Positions 8,718 to 18,166 of a stretch of 64,000 nucleotides of DNA are shown piece after piece. The position numbers and the translations under genes are program-made. Position 1 is the first letter of the stretch; each line of letters opens with the position of its first letter. The notes under the pieces were generated by a model, which saw only the letters and a program-made list of their open reading frames with translations, made no database searches and had not been told where the DNA came from. Source of the DNA: Emcibacter sp. (lineage in GTDB: Bacteria > Pseudomonadota > Alphaproteobacteria > Sphingomonadales > Emcibacteraceae); NCBI GenBank assembly GCA_021741205.1, contig JAIOYI010000007.1:62001-126000 (forward strand), written 5' to 3'.

Positions 8718-9527
8718 TCATCCATTCACTTTCTTAGACAAAAAGCCCGCAAGCCAGCCCGCGAATAAAGCGATCACTATGGCCAATATGCCATAAAGTT
8801 TTGAATAATTATGGGCAAAAACATAAATTAATCTTTCTAGTCCAGCCTTATCAACCTCCAAAGGAGACTGTGCGGTTAAAATAATTTTACCGTTCCTAAT
8901 CAAATAAACATCTACGTCATAATTTCCCACGGGCATATTCGCCGGAAATTCCAAAATTGCCCGAAATAAAATCCCGTCCAGAATACTCACCATGCCTTCA
9001 TGTTGGTTATAAAGTTTTCGCGCTTTCATATTTCGAATGAAACCGTCCCGAAAATTCTCCTTTTCTTCCTCTGATATAGAATAATCAAATTCAATCTTTA
9101 GTTGTTGCAACCCAATATCCATTTTATTTAATTTTTTATCGGAAAGGATTAGGTCAATAGGCCTAGTGGACGTCAGAGCATAAAAACCTGGCATATTCTT
9201 TAAAATCTTATTTTCTTTATTGACCCAAATAGGACCCAAGGGTTCCTTGCGCCGAATGATCATGTCATGTCGTTCGCTCTGCACAACAACAATGATATCG
9301 TAATCCATACCCTCAACAACCACACCGTGACCGCCGTCATCTTGCGGAATGCCGCGCTCTATTGCCCCAAATATTAAAAGTTCCGTGCCAGAAAATCGAG
9401 ACGTAATTTCTATGGTATGATCGGACAAATCCGTAACCATATTTTCTGCAAAACCTCTTTGTACAAAAAGCAAACTACAAAAAAAGCCTAATAATAAGCC
9501 TGTGATATGATAAATAATCTGGCTCAA
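8718..9527 (-). CDS. TIGR02186 (Alph_Pro_TM) membrane protein
   Basis: Conserved alphaproteobacterial protein of unknown function. The 269 residues have an N-terminal signal peptide (about 1-27, cut near GFAEN), a periplasmic domain of about 210 residues, and one C-terminal membrane helix (about 240-262) ending in KKVNG, so it is anchored with the bulk outside. The start is TTG at 9527 with a GGGGGGG run just upstream, overlapping the TGA of the TSUP gene by four bases; translation is coupled. In this family the neighbour is typically a TauE/SafE exporter, as here, which suggests a joint role in export or handling of a sulfur anion; that is inference. Confidence 0.85.
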   Translation of the reverse strand: MSQIIYHITGLLLGFFCSLLFVQRGFAENMVTDLSDHTIEITSRFSGTELLIFGAIERGIPQDDGGHGVVVEGMDYDIIVVVQSERHDMIIRRKEPLGPIWVNKENKILKNMPGFYALTSTRPIDLILSDKKLNKMDIGLQQLKIEFDYSISEEEKENFRDGFIRNMKARKLYNQHEGMVSILDGILFRAILEFPANMPVGNYDVDVYLIRNGKIILTAQSPLEVDKAGLERLIYVFAHNYSKLYGILAIVIALFAGWLAGFLSKKVNG

Positions 9528-10447
9528 TGAATCCCCCCCACAGACACAACAGAATAAAGTTCATCAGGCTCAACCGCCAAATCAAATCCCATTTTAGCAC
9601 ATACAGCCAGAACCATAAGTGCCAGCAATATTCTAAGTTGCTCTCCTTTTAACTTTTGCCCAACTTTCGCTCCGAATTGAGCGCCGATTACGGAACTGAC
9701 CAGTAAGATCAAGGCCAGCATAATATCAACAGTTTGCGTGTGAACAGAATGAAGATAAGTCACACTGGCCGTGACAAAAGTAATCTGGAAAAGCGATGTT
9801 CCGATAACCACATTGATCGGCATATTCAAAAGATATATCATGGCGGGTACCATAATAAAACCGCCCCCAACGCCCATAATGGCGGCAAGCACCCCCACCA
9901 AACCACCAATCGAAAGCGGCAATACAGCACTGACATACATTTTAGAGGCACGAAACCGCATTTTAAAAGGCAAGGCATCCACCCACGTTCTTTGCCTGCG
10001 ACCCACTTTTACTTTCTCACCACGGCGGTTACGTAATATACTGCGCACACTCTCAACAAACATCATACCACCGATAGAACCCAAAAATATCACATAAGCT
10101 AGTGATATCATGAGATCAACCTGACCTGTGGCCTTCAAAATGGTAAATATCATGGATCCGAAATATGAGCCGACAGCCCCCCCTAAAATCAAAACAATAC
10201 CCATTTTGTAATCAATGCCCCCACGTCTTGCATGGGCAATGGCACCAGAAACAGAGGCTGCGGTGATTTGGTTTGCAACCGTCGCCACAGAAACGGCAGG
10301 CGGGATACCAATAAAAATCAACAGAGGTGTCATCAAAAATCCACCGCCAACACCAAACATGCCGCACAAAAACCCAACCCCGCCGCCCATAAAAAAGAGC
10401 AGAAAAATATTTATCGAAACTTCGGCAATAGGCAGGTAAATCTGCAT
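9524..10447 (-). CDS. TSUP-family (TauE/SafE) anion exporter
   Basis: Inner-membrane permease of the TauE/SafE family, which export sulfite, sulfoacetate or related anions. 307 residues with two related halves, each opening with a glycine-rich helix: GGGVGFLCGMFGVGGGFLMT (about 20-40) and GVLAAIMGVGGGFIMVP (about 184-200), the internal repeat expected of TSUP proteins. About eight membrane helices; a basic loop (RNRRGEKVKVGRRQR) separates the halves. First of three co-directional genes with TIGR02186 and CcdA. Substrate cannot be read from sequence. The ribosome site before the ATG at 10447 is weak. Confidence 0.88.
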   Translation of the reverse strand: MQIYLPIAEVSINIFLLFFMGGGVGFLCGMFGVGGGFLMTPLLIFIGIPPAVSVATVANQITAASVSGAIAHARRGGIDYKMGIVLILGGAVGSYFGSMIFTILKATGQVDLMISLAYVIFLGSIGGMMFVESVRSILRNRRGEKVKVGRRQRTWVDALPFKMRFRASKMYVSAVLPLSIGGLVGVLAAIMGVGGGFIMVPAMIYLLNMPINVVIGTSLFQITFVTASVTYLHSVHTQTVDIMLALILLVSSVIGAQFGAKVGQKLKGEQLRILLALMVLAVCAKMGFDLAVEPDELYSVVSVGGIH

Positions 10448-10640
10448 GACGGTAATTCTTTAATTTTCAATTTAATAGGATACTGAAAGAAGCCTTTTCT
10501 GGCCTTTTCATTATTGGGGGCATACCCTCTCTAAATCCTAAACAAATTTAACTTTTAATGATACTATTTTCTGAAGGCTGACCTTATATTTTACGCAATA
10601 ATTAAATTTTATGTATTTTTCAATGAATTTTTATTTTAAG

Positions 10641-10669
10641 TTGACCTTTACGTAAAGGTAAGCTATAAT
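10641..10669 (+). promoter_or_regulatory. MerR-type promoter with palindromic operator
   Basis: TTGACC (10641-10646) and a perfect TATAAT (10664-10669) are separated by 17 bases. The spacer carries the perfect 16-bp palindrome ACCTTTACGTAAAGGT (10644-10659). A palindrome sitting between -35 and -10 is the hallmark of MerR-family control, and the next gene is a MerR regulator, so autoregulation of the whole operon is likely. The rest of the divergent gap (10448-10772) is AT-rich with no further feature that I can support. Confidence 0.8.
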
Positions 10670-10772
10670 AGCACCTGCAATTCCGACGCCCTATTATCAA
10701 CCTATTGTTCAAACTTGTTATAATAATTTGCAGAAAAAATTTCAGTCTACCTTATGTAAAGTCTGGAAAAAG

Positions 10773-11171
10773 ATGACCAAAAATACTTACACTATTTCTG
10801 AACTTTCCGAAGAATTTGGCATTACGCCACGAACATTGCGTTATTACGAGGATCAGAAACTTATTTTCCCTACTAGACGTGGGCAATCTAGATTATATTC
10901 CAAAAAAGATCGTGCAAGACTGGCTTGGATATTGCGCGGTAAAAGGGTTGGCTTTTCCATTGCTGATATGGGAAAATTTTTGAACCTCTATGACATAGAG
11001 GACGGCAAAAGCATACAACGCGAACTTGGCATACAAAATTGCCAAGAAAGAATCAGAGTTTTAGAACAACAAAAAAATGATATTGATGAAACAATCTCTG
11101 AACTTAAAGATATTATTGAAATGTTTAAACATTGGAACCAAAACTCCAATAACAGAAAAGCAAGAGTTTAA
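10773..11171 (+). CDS. MerR-family regulator of the fatty-acid/branched-chain acyl operon
   Basis: 132-residue MerR-type activator/repressor. The winged helix-turn-helix is at the N terminus (YTISELSEEFGITPRTLRYYE), followed by the RRGQSRLYS wing and a C-terminal coiled coil (about 90-120) for dimerisation; there is no cysteine-based metal site. I chose the ATG at 10773 (GGAAAAAG upstream); the longer frame starts at a TTG. It is the first gene of an operon with an acyl-CoA dehydrogenase, a thiolase and a FadJ-like protein, so it probably senses an acyl-CoA. It resembles LiuR-type regulators of acyl-CoA catabolism in arrangement; the exact ligand is unknown. Confidence 0.85.
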   Translation: MTKNTYTISELSEEFGITPRTLRYYEDQKLIFPTRRGQSRLYSKKDRARLAWILRGKRVGFSIADMGKFLNLYDIEDGKSIQRELGIQNCQERIRVLEQQKNDIDETISELKDIIEMFKHWNQNSNNRKARV

Positions 11172-11188
11172 CTCAGGAGACATTAATT

Positions 11189-12979
11189 ATGCCCACTTAT
11201 TCAGCCCCTATTAAAGACATTCAGTTTTTGTTGCATGATTATTTTAACTTACAAAAATATAATAATATTCAATCCTTCAAAGAGGCAACCCCTGAACTGA
11301 TTGATGCCATTCTAGAAGAAGCCGCAAAAATCAGCGAAAACGTCTTCCAGCCTTTAAATCTTCCTGCGGATACCCAAGGATGCCGTCTTGAAAATGGCAA
11401 GGTTATCACGCCCGATGGTTTTAAAGATGCCTACCAACAATATCTCGAAGGCGGCTGGCAAGGAATGACGGGTGACGAAAAATACGGTGGTCAAGGCCTG
11501 CCGCAAACTTTGGGGCTGGTGCTCAATGAAATTATGGTATCGGCCAACTGGGGATTTGCCATGTATCCTGGTTTGACAAAAGGAGCCACAGAATCCATTT
11601 ATGCTTGGGGTACGGATGAACAAAAACAGAAATATCTACCCAAGATGTTTTCTGCTGAATGGTCTGGCACCATGAATTTGACTGAGCCCCACTGCGGTAC
11701 TGATCTTGGGCTATTGCGCACCAAGGCCGAACCACAGACGGACGGTAGCTATAAGATTACGGGCACAAAAATATTCATCTCGGCTGGCGATCATGATCTG
11801 ACGGAAAATATCATTCACCTTGTCCTTGCCCGTATCACAGGTGCCCCCGAAGGAGTTAAAGGCATCAGTCTATTCATTGTACCCCGTAACACAATCAATG
11901 ACGATGGTACGGTCGGTGACAATAACGGTGTATCTTGTGGATCGCTCGAAGAAAAAATGGGCATTCATTCCAATGCAACCTGTGTCATGAATTTTGATGC
12001 GGCCACGGGCTATCTTCTGGGCGAAGAACATAAGGGTATGAAGGCCATGTTCACCATGATGAACGAGGCTCGCCTTGGTGTTGCCATTCAGGGCTTGGCC
12101 ATTGCAGAGGTTGCCCAACAAAATGCAGTCATCTATGCCAATGACCGTATTCAGGGACGCGCTCTCACTGGCCCACAAAACAAAGACGCCAAAGCAGATC
12201 CCATCATGGTTCATCCTGATGTGCGCCGCATGCTCATGACCAACCGTGCCTTTGTTGAAGGGGCTCGTGCCATGGCGGTTTGGGCGGGCATACTTGTGGA
12301 TACCACAAGGAGCCATTCCGATGAAAAGGAACGTGTCAAGGCCGAAGAACTTTTAGCGCTTCTTACGCCCGTTTTAAAATCCTATTTCACTGACCAAGGT
12401 GTAGAAGCTGCAAGCCGTGCTCTTCAATGTTTTGGTGGACATGGCTATATCCATGAATGGGGTATGGAGCAATTTCTGCGAGACAGTCGTATTGCCCCCA
12501 TTTATGAGGGCACAAACGGGGTTCAGGCCATGGATTTGATTGGCCGCAAGTTACCCGCCAATGGCGGCTCTGCGGTTCGAGCCTATTTTGACCTGATCCA
12601 GACCTTCATCAATGACAACAAAACCAACGAAGGCCTTGCAGGCTATATGCCCCATCTGGAAAAGGCCTTGGGACGATTACAGGCCTCTACCATGTGGTTG
12701 ATGCAAAATGGTATGTCCAATCCCAATAATGCGGGATCTGCCGCCCATTATTATCTGAATTTAATGGCCTTGGTGACCTTGGCCTATTTCTGGGCCGATA
12801 TGGCTAAAAAAGCGCAAGAGATGATAGCCTCTGGTGAGGGCAATAAAGAGTTTCTGAATAATAAAATTATCACAGCCAACTTTTTTTACAGCCATATATT
12901 ACCCGAAACATCTTCCTTAAAAGTTAAAATTGAAGCGGGCTCCGAAAGCGTTATGGCGCTTGATGCCCAATCATTCTAA
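11189..12979 (+). CDS. Acyl-CoA dehydrogenase, long form with C-terminal extra domain
   Basis: FAD enzyme that introduces the alpha-beta double bond in acyl-CoA, first step of beta-oxidation. The 596 residues exceed the classical 380-400 because of a C-terminal helical extension (about 470-596) seen in the bacterial long forms. Marks: MNLTEPHCGTDLG near 162-174, IFISAGDHDL near 195-204, CFGGHGYIHE near 414-423 and the catalytic base E440 in IAPIYEGTNGVQ. AGGAGA precedes the ATG at 11189; it lies 17 bases after the MerR gene. Electrons would go to ETF, which is not encoded here. Chain-length preference is not readable. Confidence 0.93.
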   Translation: MPTYSAPIKDIQFLLHDYFNLQKYNNIQSFKEATPELIDAILEEAAKISENVFQPLNLPADTQGCRLENGKVITPDGFKDAYQQYLEGGWQGMTGDEKYGGQGLPQTLGLVLNEIMVSANWGFAMYPGLTKGATESIYAWGTDEQKQKYLPKMFSAEWSGTMNLTEPHCGTDLGLLRTKAEPQTDGSYKITGTKIFISAGDHDLTENIIHLVLARITGAPEGVKGISLFIVPRNTINDDGTVGDNNGVSCGSLEEKMGIHSNATCVMNFDAATGYLLGEEHKGMKAMFTMMNEARLGVAIQGLAIAEVAQQNAVIYANDRIQGRALTGPQNKDAKADPIMVHPDVRRMLMTNRAFVEGARAMAVWAGILVDTTRSHSDEKERVKAEELLALLTPVLKSYFTDQGVEAASRALQCFGGHGYIHEWGMEQFLRDSRIAPIYEGTNGVQAMDLIGRKLPANGGSAVRAYFDLIQTFINDNKTNEGLAGYMPHLEKALGRLQASTMWLMQNGMSNPNNAGSAAHYYLNLMALVTLAYFWADMAKKAQEMIASGEGNKEFLNNKIITANFFYSHILPETSSLKVKIEAGSESVMALDAQSF

Positions 12980-13006
12980 AGAAACAAATCTTAAAGGAAC
13001 TATATT

Positions 13007-14212
13007 ATGACCGAAGCCTATATTTATGATTATGTTAAAACACCACGTGGGCGGGGAAAACCCAATGGTAGCCTTCATGAGGTAACACCCATAGATTTGC
13101 TCACCCAAATATTAAAAGCCCTGAAAGATCGCAGCGAATTTGACCCCGCTCTTGTGGATGACATTATAACAGGAACGGTTTCTCCTGTTGGGGAACAAGG
13201 CTCTGTTATGGCTCGCTTTGCCGGTATTATGGCAGGCTATGGTCATCATGTTCCAGGTATGCAGATTGATCGCTTTTGCTCCTCTGGCCTTGTAGCAACA
13301 AATTATGCCGCTGCCCGCGTGATGGCGGGACAGGCTGATCTGATTATCGGCAGCGGTGTAGAGGGTATGTCACGGGTCCCCATGGGATCTGATGGCGGCG
13401 CATGGGCCATAGACCCCCATGTTTCCTATCATATTGGTTTTGCACCCCAAGGCATTGGTGCTGATCTTATGGGTAATCTTTATGGTTTTAGCCGAGAAGA
13501 TTGTGATGCCTTTGCGGTCGAAAGTCAAAAAAGAGCCAAGGCCGCCTGGGACAAAGGCCATTTTGATAAATCTTTGGTTCCCGTTAAGGATAAGCTTGGC
13601 ATAACGGTTCTAGATCATGATGAACATATGCGACCCGAAGCAACCCTTGAGGCGCTTGGTGCGTTAAAACCGTCTTTTGCTGATTTGGGCGAACTCGGCT
13701 TTGATAGCATTGCCTTAAAAAGATATCCCCATGTGGAAAAAATAACCCATATTCATCATGCGGGCAATTCGAGTGGTATTGTGGATGGCGCCGCAGGTAT
13801 TTTGATTGGAACCCGTGAAATGGGTAAAACGCTAGGTTTAAAACCTCGGGCTAAATTTGTAAGCTTTGCCGACATCGGTTCAGAACCTGTTGTCATGCTG
13901 GATGGCCCCGGTCGTTCAGCGAAAAAAGCTTTAAAAAGGGCGGGCATGACCACCAATGATATTGACGTGTGGGAAATAAACGAGGCCTTTGCCGCCGTTG
14001 CCTTACGCTTTATGCAGGAACTTGATCTGGATCCATCCAATGTCAATGTGAATGGCGGTTCTATTGCCATGGGGCACCCCTTGGGTGCCACCGGTGCTAT
14101 GATTTTGGGTACAGCATTAGAGGAATTGGAACGGTCCGGCAAATCAACGGCACTGGCATCTTTGTGCGTGGGTGGCGGTATGGCCACAGCAACCATCATC
14201 GAGCGCATATAA
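13007..14212 (+). CDS. Acetyl-CoA C-acyltransferase (thiolase)
   Basis: Thiolase that cleaves 3-ketoacyl-CoA, last step of beta-oxidation. 401 residues. Catalytic residues are visible: nucleophile C91 in DRFCSSGL, H357 in GHPLGATGA and C387 in CVGGGMA; NEAFAAV is also present. AAAGGA precedes the ATG. It sits between the acyl-CoA dehydrogenase and the multifunctional protein in the MerR operon, which argues for degradation rather than synthesis (no phaB or phaC nearby). FadA/FadI-type is the best description. Confidence 0.93.
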   Translation: MTEAYIYDYVKTPRGRGKPNGSLHEVTPIDLLTQILKALKDRSEFDPALVDDIITGTVSPVGEQGSVMARFAGIMAGYGHHVPGMQIDRFCSSGLVATNYAAARVMAGQADLIIGSGVEGMSRVPMGSDGGAWAIDPHVSYHIGFAPQGIGADLMGNLYGFSREDCDAFAVESQKRAKAAWDKGHFDKSLVPVKDKLGITVLDHDEHMRPEATLEALGALKPSFADLGELGFDSIALKRYPHVEKITHIHHAGNSSGIVDGAAGILIGTREMGKTLGLKPRAKFVSFADIGSEPVVMLDGPGRSAKKALKRAGMTTNDIDVWEINEAFAAVALRFMQELDLDPSNVNVNGGSIAMGHPLGATGAMILGTALEELERSGKSTALASLCVGGGMATATIIERI

Positions 14213-14240
14213 GCCAAATATATAAAGAGGAATTAAGAAA

Positions 14241-16394
14241 ATGACGAATATTATTAAATTTGAGCTTGATAAAGATGGTATTGCCCTTTTGACCATTGAC
14301 CTTCCAGGCAAGTCCATGAATGTTATATCCACACAAATGCTGGACGAATTTGAAAATCTGATTACAAAAATCACTAGCGATGCTGCCATTAAGGGTGCTG
14401 TGATTACCTCTGGTAAAGCGGGGTCTTTTGTGGCGGGTGCCGATCTTGATATGCTGCTTGGCTGGACGTCTAACATAAAAGAAGGCACCGCAAGTGATGT
14501 CTATGACATGGCTTACCGCATGAATGGGCTTTTACGGACGATGGAAACTTGTGGTAAACCCATTGTCGCCGCCATTAACGGACTTGCCCTTGGGGGAGGG
14601 CTTGAAATATGCCTTGCCTGTCATTACCGCATTGTGGCAGACAGTCCGAAAATAAATCTTGGTTTTCCAGAAGTTATGATTGGATTATTGCCCGGTGCCG
14701 GTGGCACGCAACGCTTACCCCGTCTTATGGGGGTTCAGCCTGCGTTGCCATATCTGCTACAAGGTAAAAACATGAAGCCCAATGAGGCTCTTGCCAATAA
14801 TGTTGTCCATGAAATTGCTCCCTTAGACGACATCGTTTCAAAGGCCAAGGATTGGATTATAGGCGGTGGTAAACCCATACAGCCTTGGGACGAGAAACGC
14901 TTTAAAGTCCCCGGGGGTCAGGGTGCCTTTAACCCCAATATCGCCCAAACCTTTATGGGTGCACAGGCCATGGTACAAAAAGAAACCAAGGGCAATTATC
15001 CCGCTGCCGTTGCTATTCTATCTTGTGTCTATGAGGGTCACCAACTGCCCATGGATACAGCGCTGAAAATTGAAAGTAAATATTTTACAACGCTTTTGAT
15101 GGGAACTGTGGCACCTAATATGATCCGTACTTTATTTGTCAACAAACAGGCTGCGGAAAAGGGTGCTCGACGCCCAAAAGACGTGCCGCCCATGAAAACC
15201 CGTAAACTCGGCATGCTGGGGGCGGGCATGATGGGAGCAGGTATTGCTCATGTTTCGGCAATGGCAGGTATCGAGGTTATCCTGCTTGACCGTGAAATGG
15301 AATTTGCGGAAAAAGGCAAAAGCTATTCAGCGGGAATTCTTGCAAAACAGGTGCAGCGCAAGAAAATGAGCCAAGAAAAGGCCGATGGCATATTGGCTCT
15401 TATCAAACCAACGACGGATTACTCAGACCTTAAGGGTTGTGATCTTATCATTGAGGCTGTGCTAGAAGATGTAACGGTTAAGGCAGATGTCACCAAAAAG
15501 GTTGAGGCTGTGGTCGCAAAAGACTGTATTTATGGCTCCAATACCTCAACCTTGCCCATCACCGAACTTGCCAAGGCCTCCCGTGACATGAGCCAGTTTA
15601 TCGGCATTCATTTCTTCTCGCCTGTGGATAAAATGCCCTTAGTGGAAATTATCATGGGGGAAAAGACTGGTGATCTTGCCCTTGCCAAGGCTCTTGATTA
15701 TGTGGCGCAAATCAGAAAAACCCCGATTGTGGTCAATGATAGTCGTGGATTTTACACCAGCCGTTGCTTTAGCACCTATATCATTGAGGCCACCAATATG
15801 CTTGCCGAAGGGATATCCCCAGCGCTCATCGAAAATTGCGGGATTTTTTCTGGCATGGCTGTGGGACCCTTTGCGGTTGCTGACGAGGTGAGTATAGAAC
15901 TTAGCTATCACGTGGGACAGGCCACCAAGAAGGCACTGGGAAGTTCCTATATTGAACAACCCTCGGACGCCGCTGTGGAAAAAATGTATCGAGAACTTGG
16001 TCGTAAGGGAAAGAAAAACGGCAAAGGTTGGTATGACTATCCCGAAGGCAGTACAAAACATCTTTGGGCGGGACTTGCGGAATATTTCCCCCTTGCGGAA
16101 AATCAACCCAGCAAAGAAGAAGTCACCAACCGTCTTCTCTATCGTCAAGCCATTGAAGTTATTCGCTGCTATGAAGAAAATGTCCTAACAGCCCCAGAAG
16201 ATGCGGATATCGGTGCCATTTTTGGTTGGGGATTTGCCCCTTGGACAGGAGGCCCTCTTAGTATGGTTGATACCATTGGTACTAAGAAATTTGCCGCCGA
16301 ATGTGACAATCTTGCACAGAAATATGGTGTTGGTTTCTCAGTTCCCAAAATGTTACGTGACAAAGCCCATAAGAATGAAAAATTCTATTGCTAG
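14241..16394 (+). CDS. fadJ: Trifunctional enoyl-CoA hydratase / 3-hydroxyacyl-CoA dehydrogenase
   Basis: Multifunctional beta-oxidation alpha subunit, 717 residues. The N-terminal crotonase domain (1-190) has both hydratase glutamates, E122 (GGGLEICL) and E144 (GFPEVMIG), plus the oxyanion glycines of GAGG. The Rossmann domain starts near 322 with the NAD loop LGAGMMGAG (327-332 GxGxxG) and contains H457 in [13 protein letters not shown]; a helical dehydrogenase C domain follows to the end ([10 protein letters not shown]). Forms a complex with the thiolase encoded just upstream. AGAGGA precedes the ATG. A strong terminator follows 26 bases after the stop, ending the operon. Confidence 0.94.
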   Translation: MTNIIKFELDKDGIALLTIDLPGKSMNVISTQMLDEFENLITKITSDAAIKGAVITSGKAGSFVAGADLDMLLGWTSNIKEGTASDVYDMAYRMNGLLRTMETCGKPIVAAINGLALGGGLEICLACHYRIVADSPKINLGFPEVMIGLLPGAGGTQRLPRLMGVQPALPYLLQGKNMKPNEALANNVVHEIAPLDDIVSKAKDWIIGGGKPIQPWDEKRFKVPGGQGAFNPNIAQTFMGAQAMVQKETKGNYPAAVAILSCVYEGHQLPMDTALKIESKYFTTLLMGTVAPNMIRTLFVNKQAAEKGARRPKDVPPMKTRKLGMLGAGMMGAGIAHVSAMAGIEVILLDREMEFAEKGKSYSAGILAKQVQRKKMSQEKADGILALIKPTTDYSDLKGCDLIIEAVLEDVTVKADVTKKVEAVVAKDCIYGSNTSTLPITELAKASRDMSQFIGIHFFSPVDKMPLVEIIMGEKTGDLALAKALDYVAQIRKTPIVVNDSRGFYTSRCFSTYIIEATNMLAEGISPALIENCGIFSGMAVGPFAVADEVSIELSYHVGQATKKALGSSYIEQPSDAAVEKMYRELGRKGKKNGKGWYDYPEGSTKHLWAGLAEYFPLAENQPSKEEVTNRLLYRQAIEVIRCYEENVLTAPEDADIGAIFGWGFAPWTGGPLSMVDTIGTKKFAAECDNLAQKYGVGFSVPKMLRDKAHKNEKFYC

Positions 16395-16419
16395 TCCAAA
16401 AGACTTCTTACGCTTTCAG

Positions 16420-16459
16420 GATAAAGCCAGAGATATTTCTCTGGCTTTATCATTTTTTT
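16420..16459 (+). terminator. Strong rho-independent terminator
   Basis: A perfect 14-bp stem, GATAAAGCCAGAGA (16420-16433) with TCTCTGGCTTTATC (16438-16451), a four-base loop and a seven-T tract. It ends the beta-oxidation operon. Confidence 0.95.
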
Positions 16460-16571
16460 GCTACCCATAAAATATGATGCATAATATTTATTTACTTATC
16501 GGTCGCAAGAAATTAGAAGAGTAAAAATTTAAAACCATACATTCAATCTCTAATCATTAAGAATATTACCT

Positions 16572-17534
16572 ATGCCCCATTTATTAAAAATAATGTCATT
16601 CATTGCCGTTTTCCTTTGTCTGTTATCACAGCCCGCCCTCGCCAAGGTAAAAATTGCGCCTGAAATTATAAGAATTCTGACCGTTGCGGCCAAAAAAGAT
16701 AATGGCGCCAATCTTGATCTTGTGGCGGACATGGCAATTTCTGCTAATCCCACGGCCAAAAAGGCAATTCAGGGATTGGTTCAAGATCTCAAAGCAAAAT
16801 ATAAAGCAAAACCTGTTTCAGTTGCCACAGCGACTTCCCTTCCCAAGAAAAAGACAGCCGAAGTCGTGCCCGCAAAATATGGTTATTTTGATATGGCTGG
16901 ATGGGACGGAGAAGCAGAGGTGAGTTACTTACGGTCATCAGGGAACACCCAACAAAGCTCCCTTGGACTTGGGGGAAAAATGGAAAGAAATACTGACCGA
17001 TTTCATCATTTGGTAACAAGCTTTTTTGATTACAATAGAAATAGTGGCATTACTGACAAGAGACAATTCGGACTTTCCTATAAACTGGATTATGATTTTT
17101 CGGAAACAATTTATATGACGGGTCTTGTGGGTTATGAAAATGATAAATACGGCGCATTCAACGAACGTATCACAACCTCATATGGTTTGGGTTATCCCGT
17201 TATTTCTAACGAAACCTATAGTTGGAAAATGGAGGCAGGCCCCAGCATTTTATTGACTAAAGAAAGCGCAAATGAAGCCTATAAAAAAAGTGTCAACGCC
17301 TTTGCCAATAGCCTTTTTAAATGGGTCATTAATGACCGCAGTAAATTAACCAACAACACTATTATTTACTTTGGTAATAAGAGTGTTTTTGAAAGCAAAA
17401 CGGCATTGAAAATAAAAATTAACGGCGACCTCAGCAGTAAATTTTCCTATGAAATTCTCTATGATAGTGATGCCCCCCTCGACCGCAAAAAGACCGATAC
17501 CATCACCCGTATCGGCCTGATGTATGACTTTTAA
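16572..17534 (+). CDS. DUF481 outer-membrane beta-barrel protein
   Basis: 320 residues with a clear signal peptide (1-24, cut after ALA), a helical or disordered lysine/alanine-rich linker (about 25-105), then a DUF481 barrel of alternating strands (GEAEVSYLRSSGNTQQSS is the family's opening segment) ending in phenylalanine, as expected for an outer-membrane protein folded by BAM. The lysine-rich periplasmic N segment before the barrel is longer than in YdiY-like relatives. Function of the family is unknown. The last four bases overlap the end of the convergent metW gene. Confidence 0.85.
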   Translation: MPHLLKIMSFIAVFLCLLSQPALAKVKIAPEIIRILTVAAKKDNGANLDLVADMAISANPTAKKAIQGLVQDLKAKYKAKPVSVATATSLPKKKTAEVVPAKYGYFDMAGWDGEAEVSYLRSSGNTQQSSLGLGGKMERNTDRFHHLVTSFFDYNRNSGITDKRQFGLSYKLDYDFSETIYMTGLVGYENDKYGAFNERITTSYGLGYPVISNETYSWKMEAGPSILLTKESANEAYKKSVNAFANSLFKWVINDRSKLTNNTIIYFGNKSVFESKTALKIKINGDLSSKFSYEILYDSDAPLDRKKTDTITRIGLMYDF

Positions 17535-18166
17535 ATCTTTATTTTTTTTGTCAGAACATACATGCCTTGGGTTGCCATTAAATTGGCAAAAATCAGATTA
17601 GCGAAAGGCATCTGATATCCCTTGGCATTGATTGCCATATTTTTTTCTATATGAACATCCATTTTCTGACAAAGATCAACAAAATCCCTTATGGTGCAGA
17701 AATGAATATTGGGTGTTGAATACCACGGATAATCAAGGGTTTTATTAACGGGCATGGTGCCTCGAATCCCTAATTCATACCGCACTCTCCAATGGCCAAA
17801 ATTGGGAAAAGACACAATGGCTCTTTTTCCAACCCTGAGTAATTGTTCCAGCATCTGATCGGGATGTTTCATGGCCTGCAAGGTTTGACTTAAAATCACA
17901 TAATCAAAAGATTGATCTGGATAATAAGTAATGTCTTTTTCCGCATTGCCTTGAATAACAGAAAGTCCCTTGGCAATTGATTTATTAACCCCTTCTGAAC
18001 TAAGCTCAATGCCACGACCATCCACTTGTTTTTCATCCACAAGGTAGCGCAGCAGACTTCCATCACCGCACCCCACATCAAGCACAGTGGATAAGGGTTC
18101 AATATAACGGGCAATCTCCAACAAATCGACCCGAATATCAGATGCTCTGGATTTTTTCTTATTCAT
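17531..18166 (-). CDS. metW: Methionine biosynthesis protein MetW
   Basis: SAM-binding methyltransferase-fold protein that partners MetX in methionine synthesis. 211 residues from the ATG at 18166 (a TTG two codons earlier is less likely). [15 protein letters not shown] is the SAM loop, GIELSSEGV the acidic strand, and YVILSQTLQ plus [11 protein letters not shown] are typical MetW segments. It overlaps the 3' end of metX, and the metX-metW order is the usual alphaproteobacterial arrangement, so the two are coupled. Biochemical role is as a required accessory of the acyltransferase. Confidence 0.92.
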   Translation of the reverse strand: MNKKKSRASDIRVDLLEIARYIEPLSTVLDVGCGDGSLLRYLVDEKQVDGRGIELSSEGVNKSIAKGLSVIQGNAEKDITYYPDQSFDYVILSQTLQAMKHPDQMLEQLLRVGKRAIVSFPNFGHWRVRYELGIRGTMPVNKTLDYPWYSTPNIHFCTIRDFVDLCQKMDVHIEKNMAINAKGYQMPFANLIFANLMATQGMYVLTKKIKI

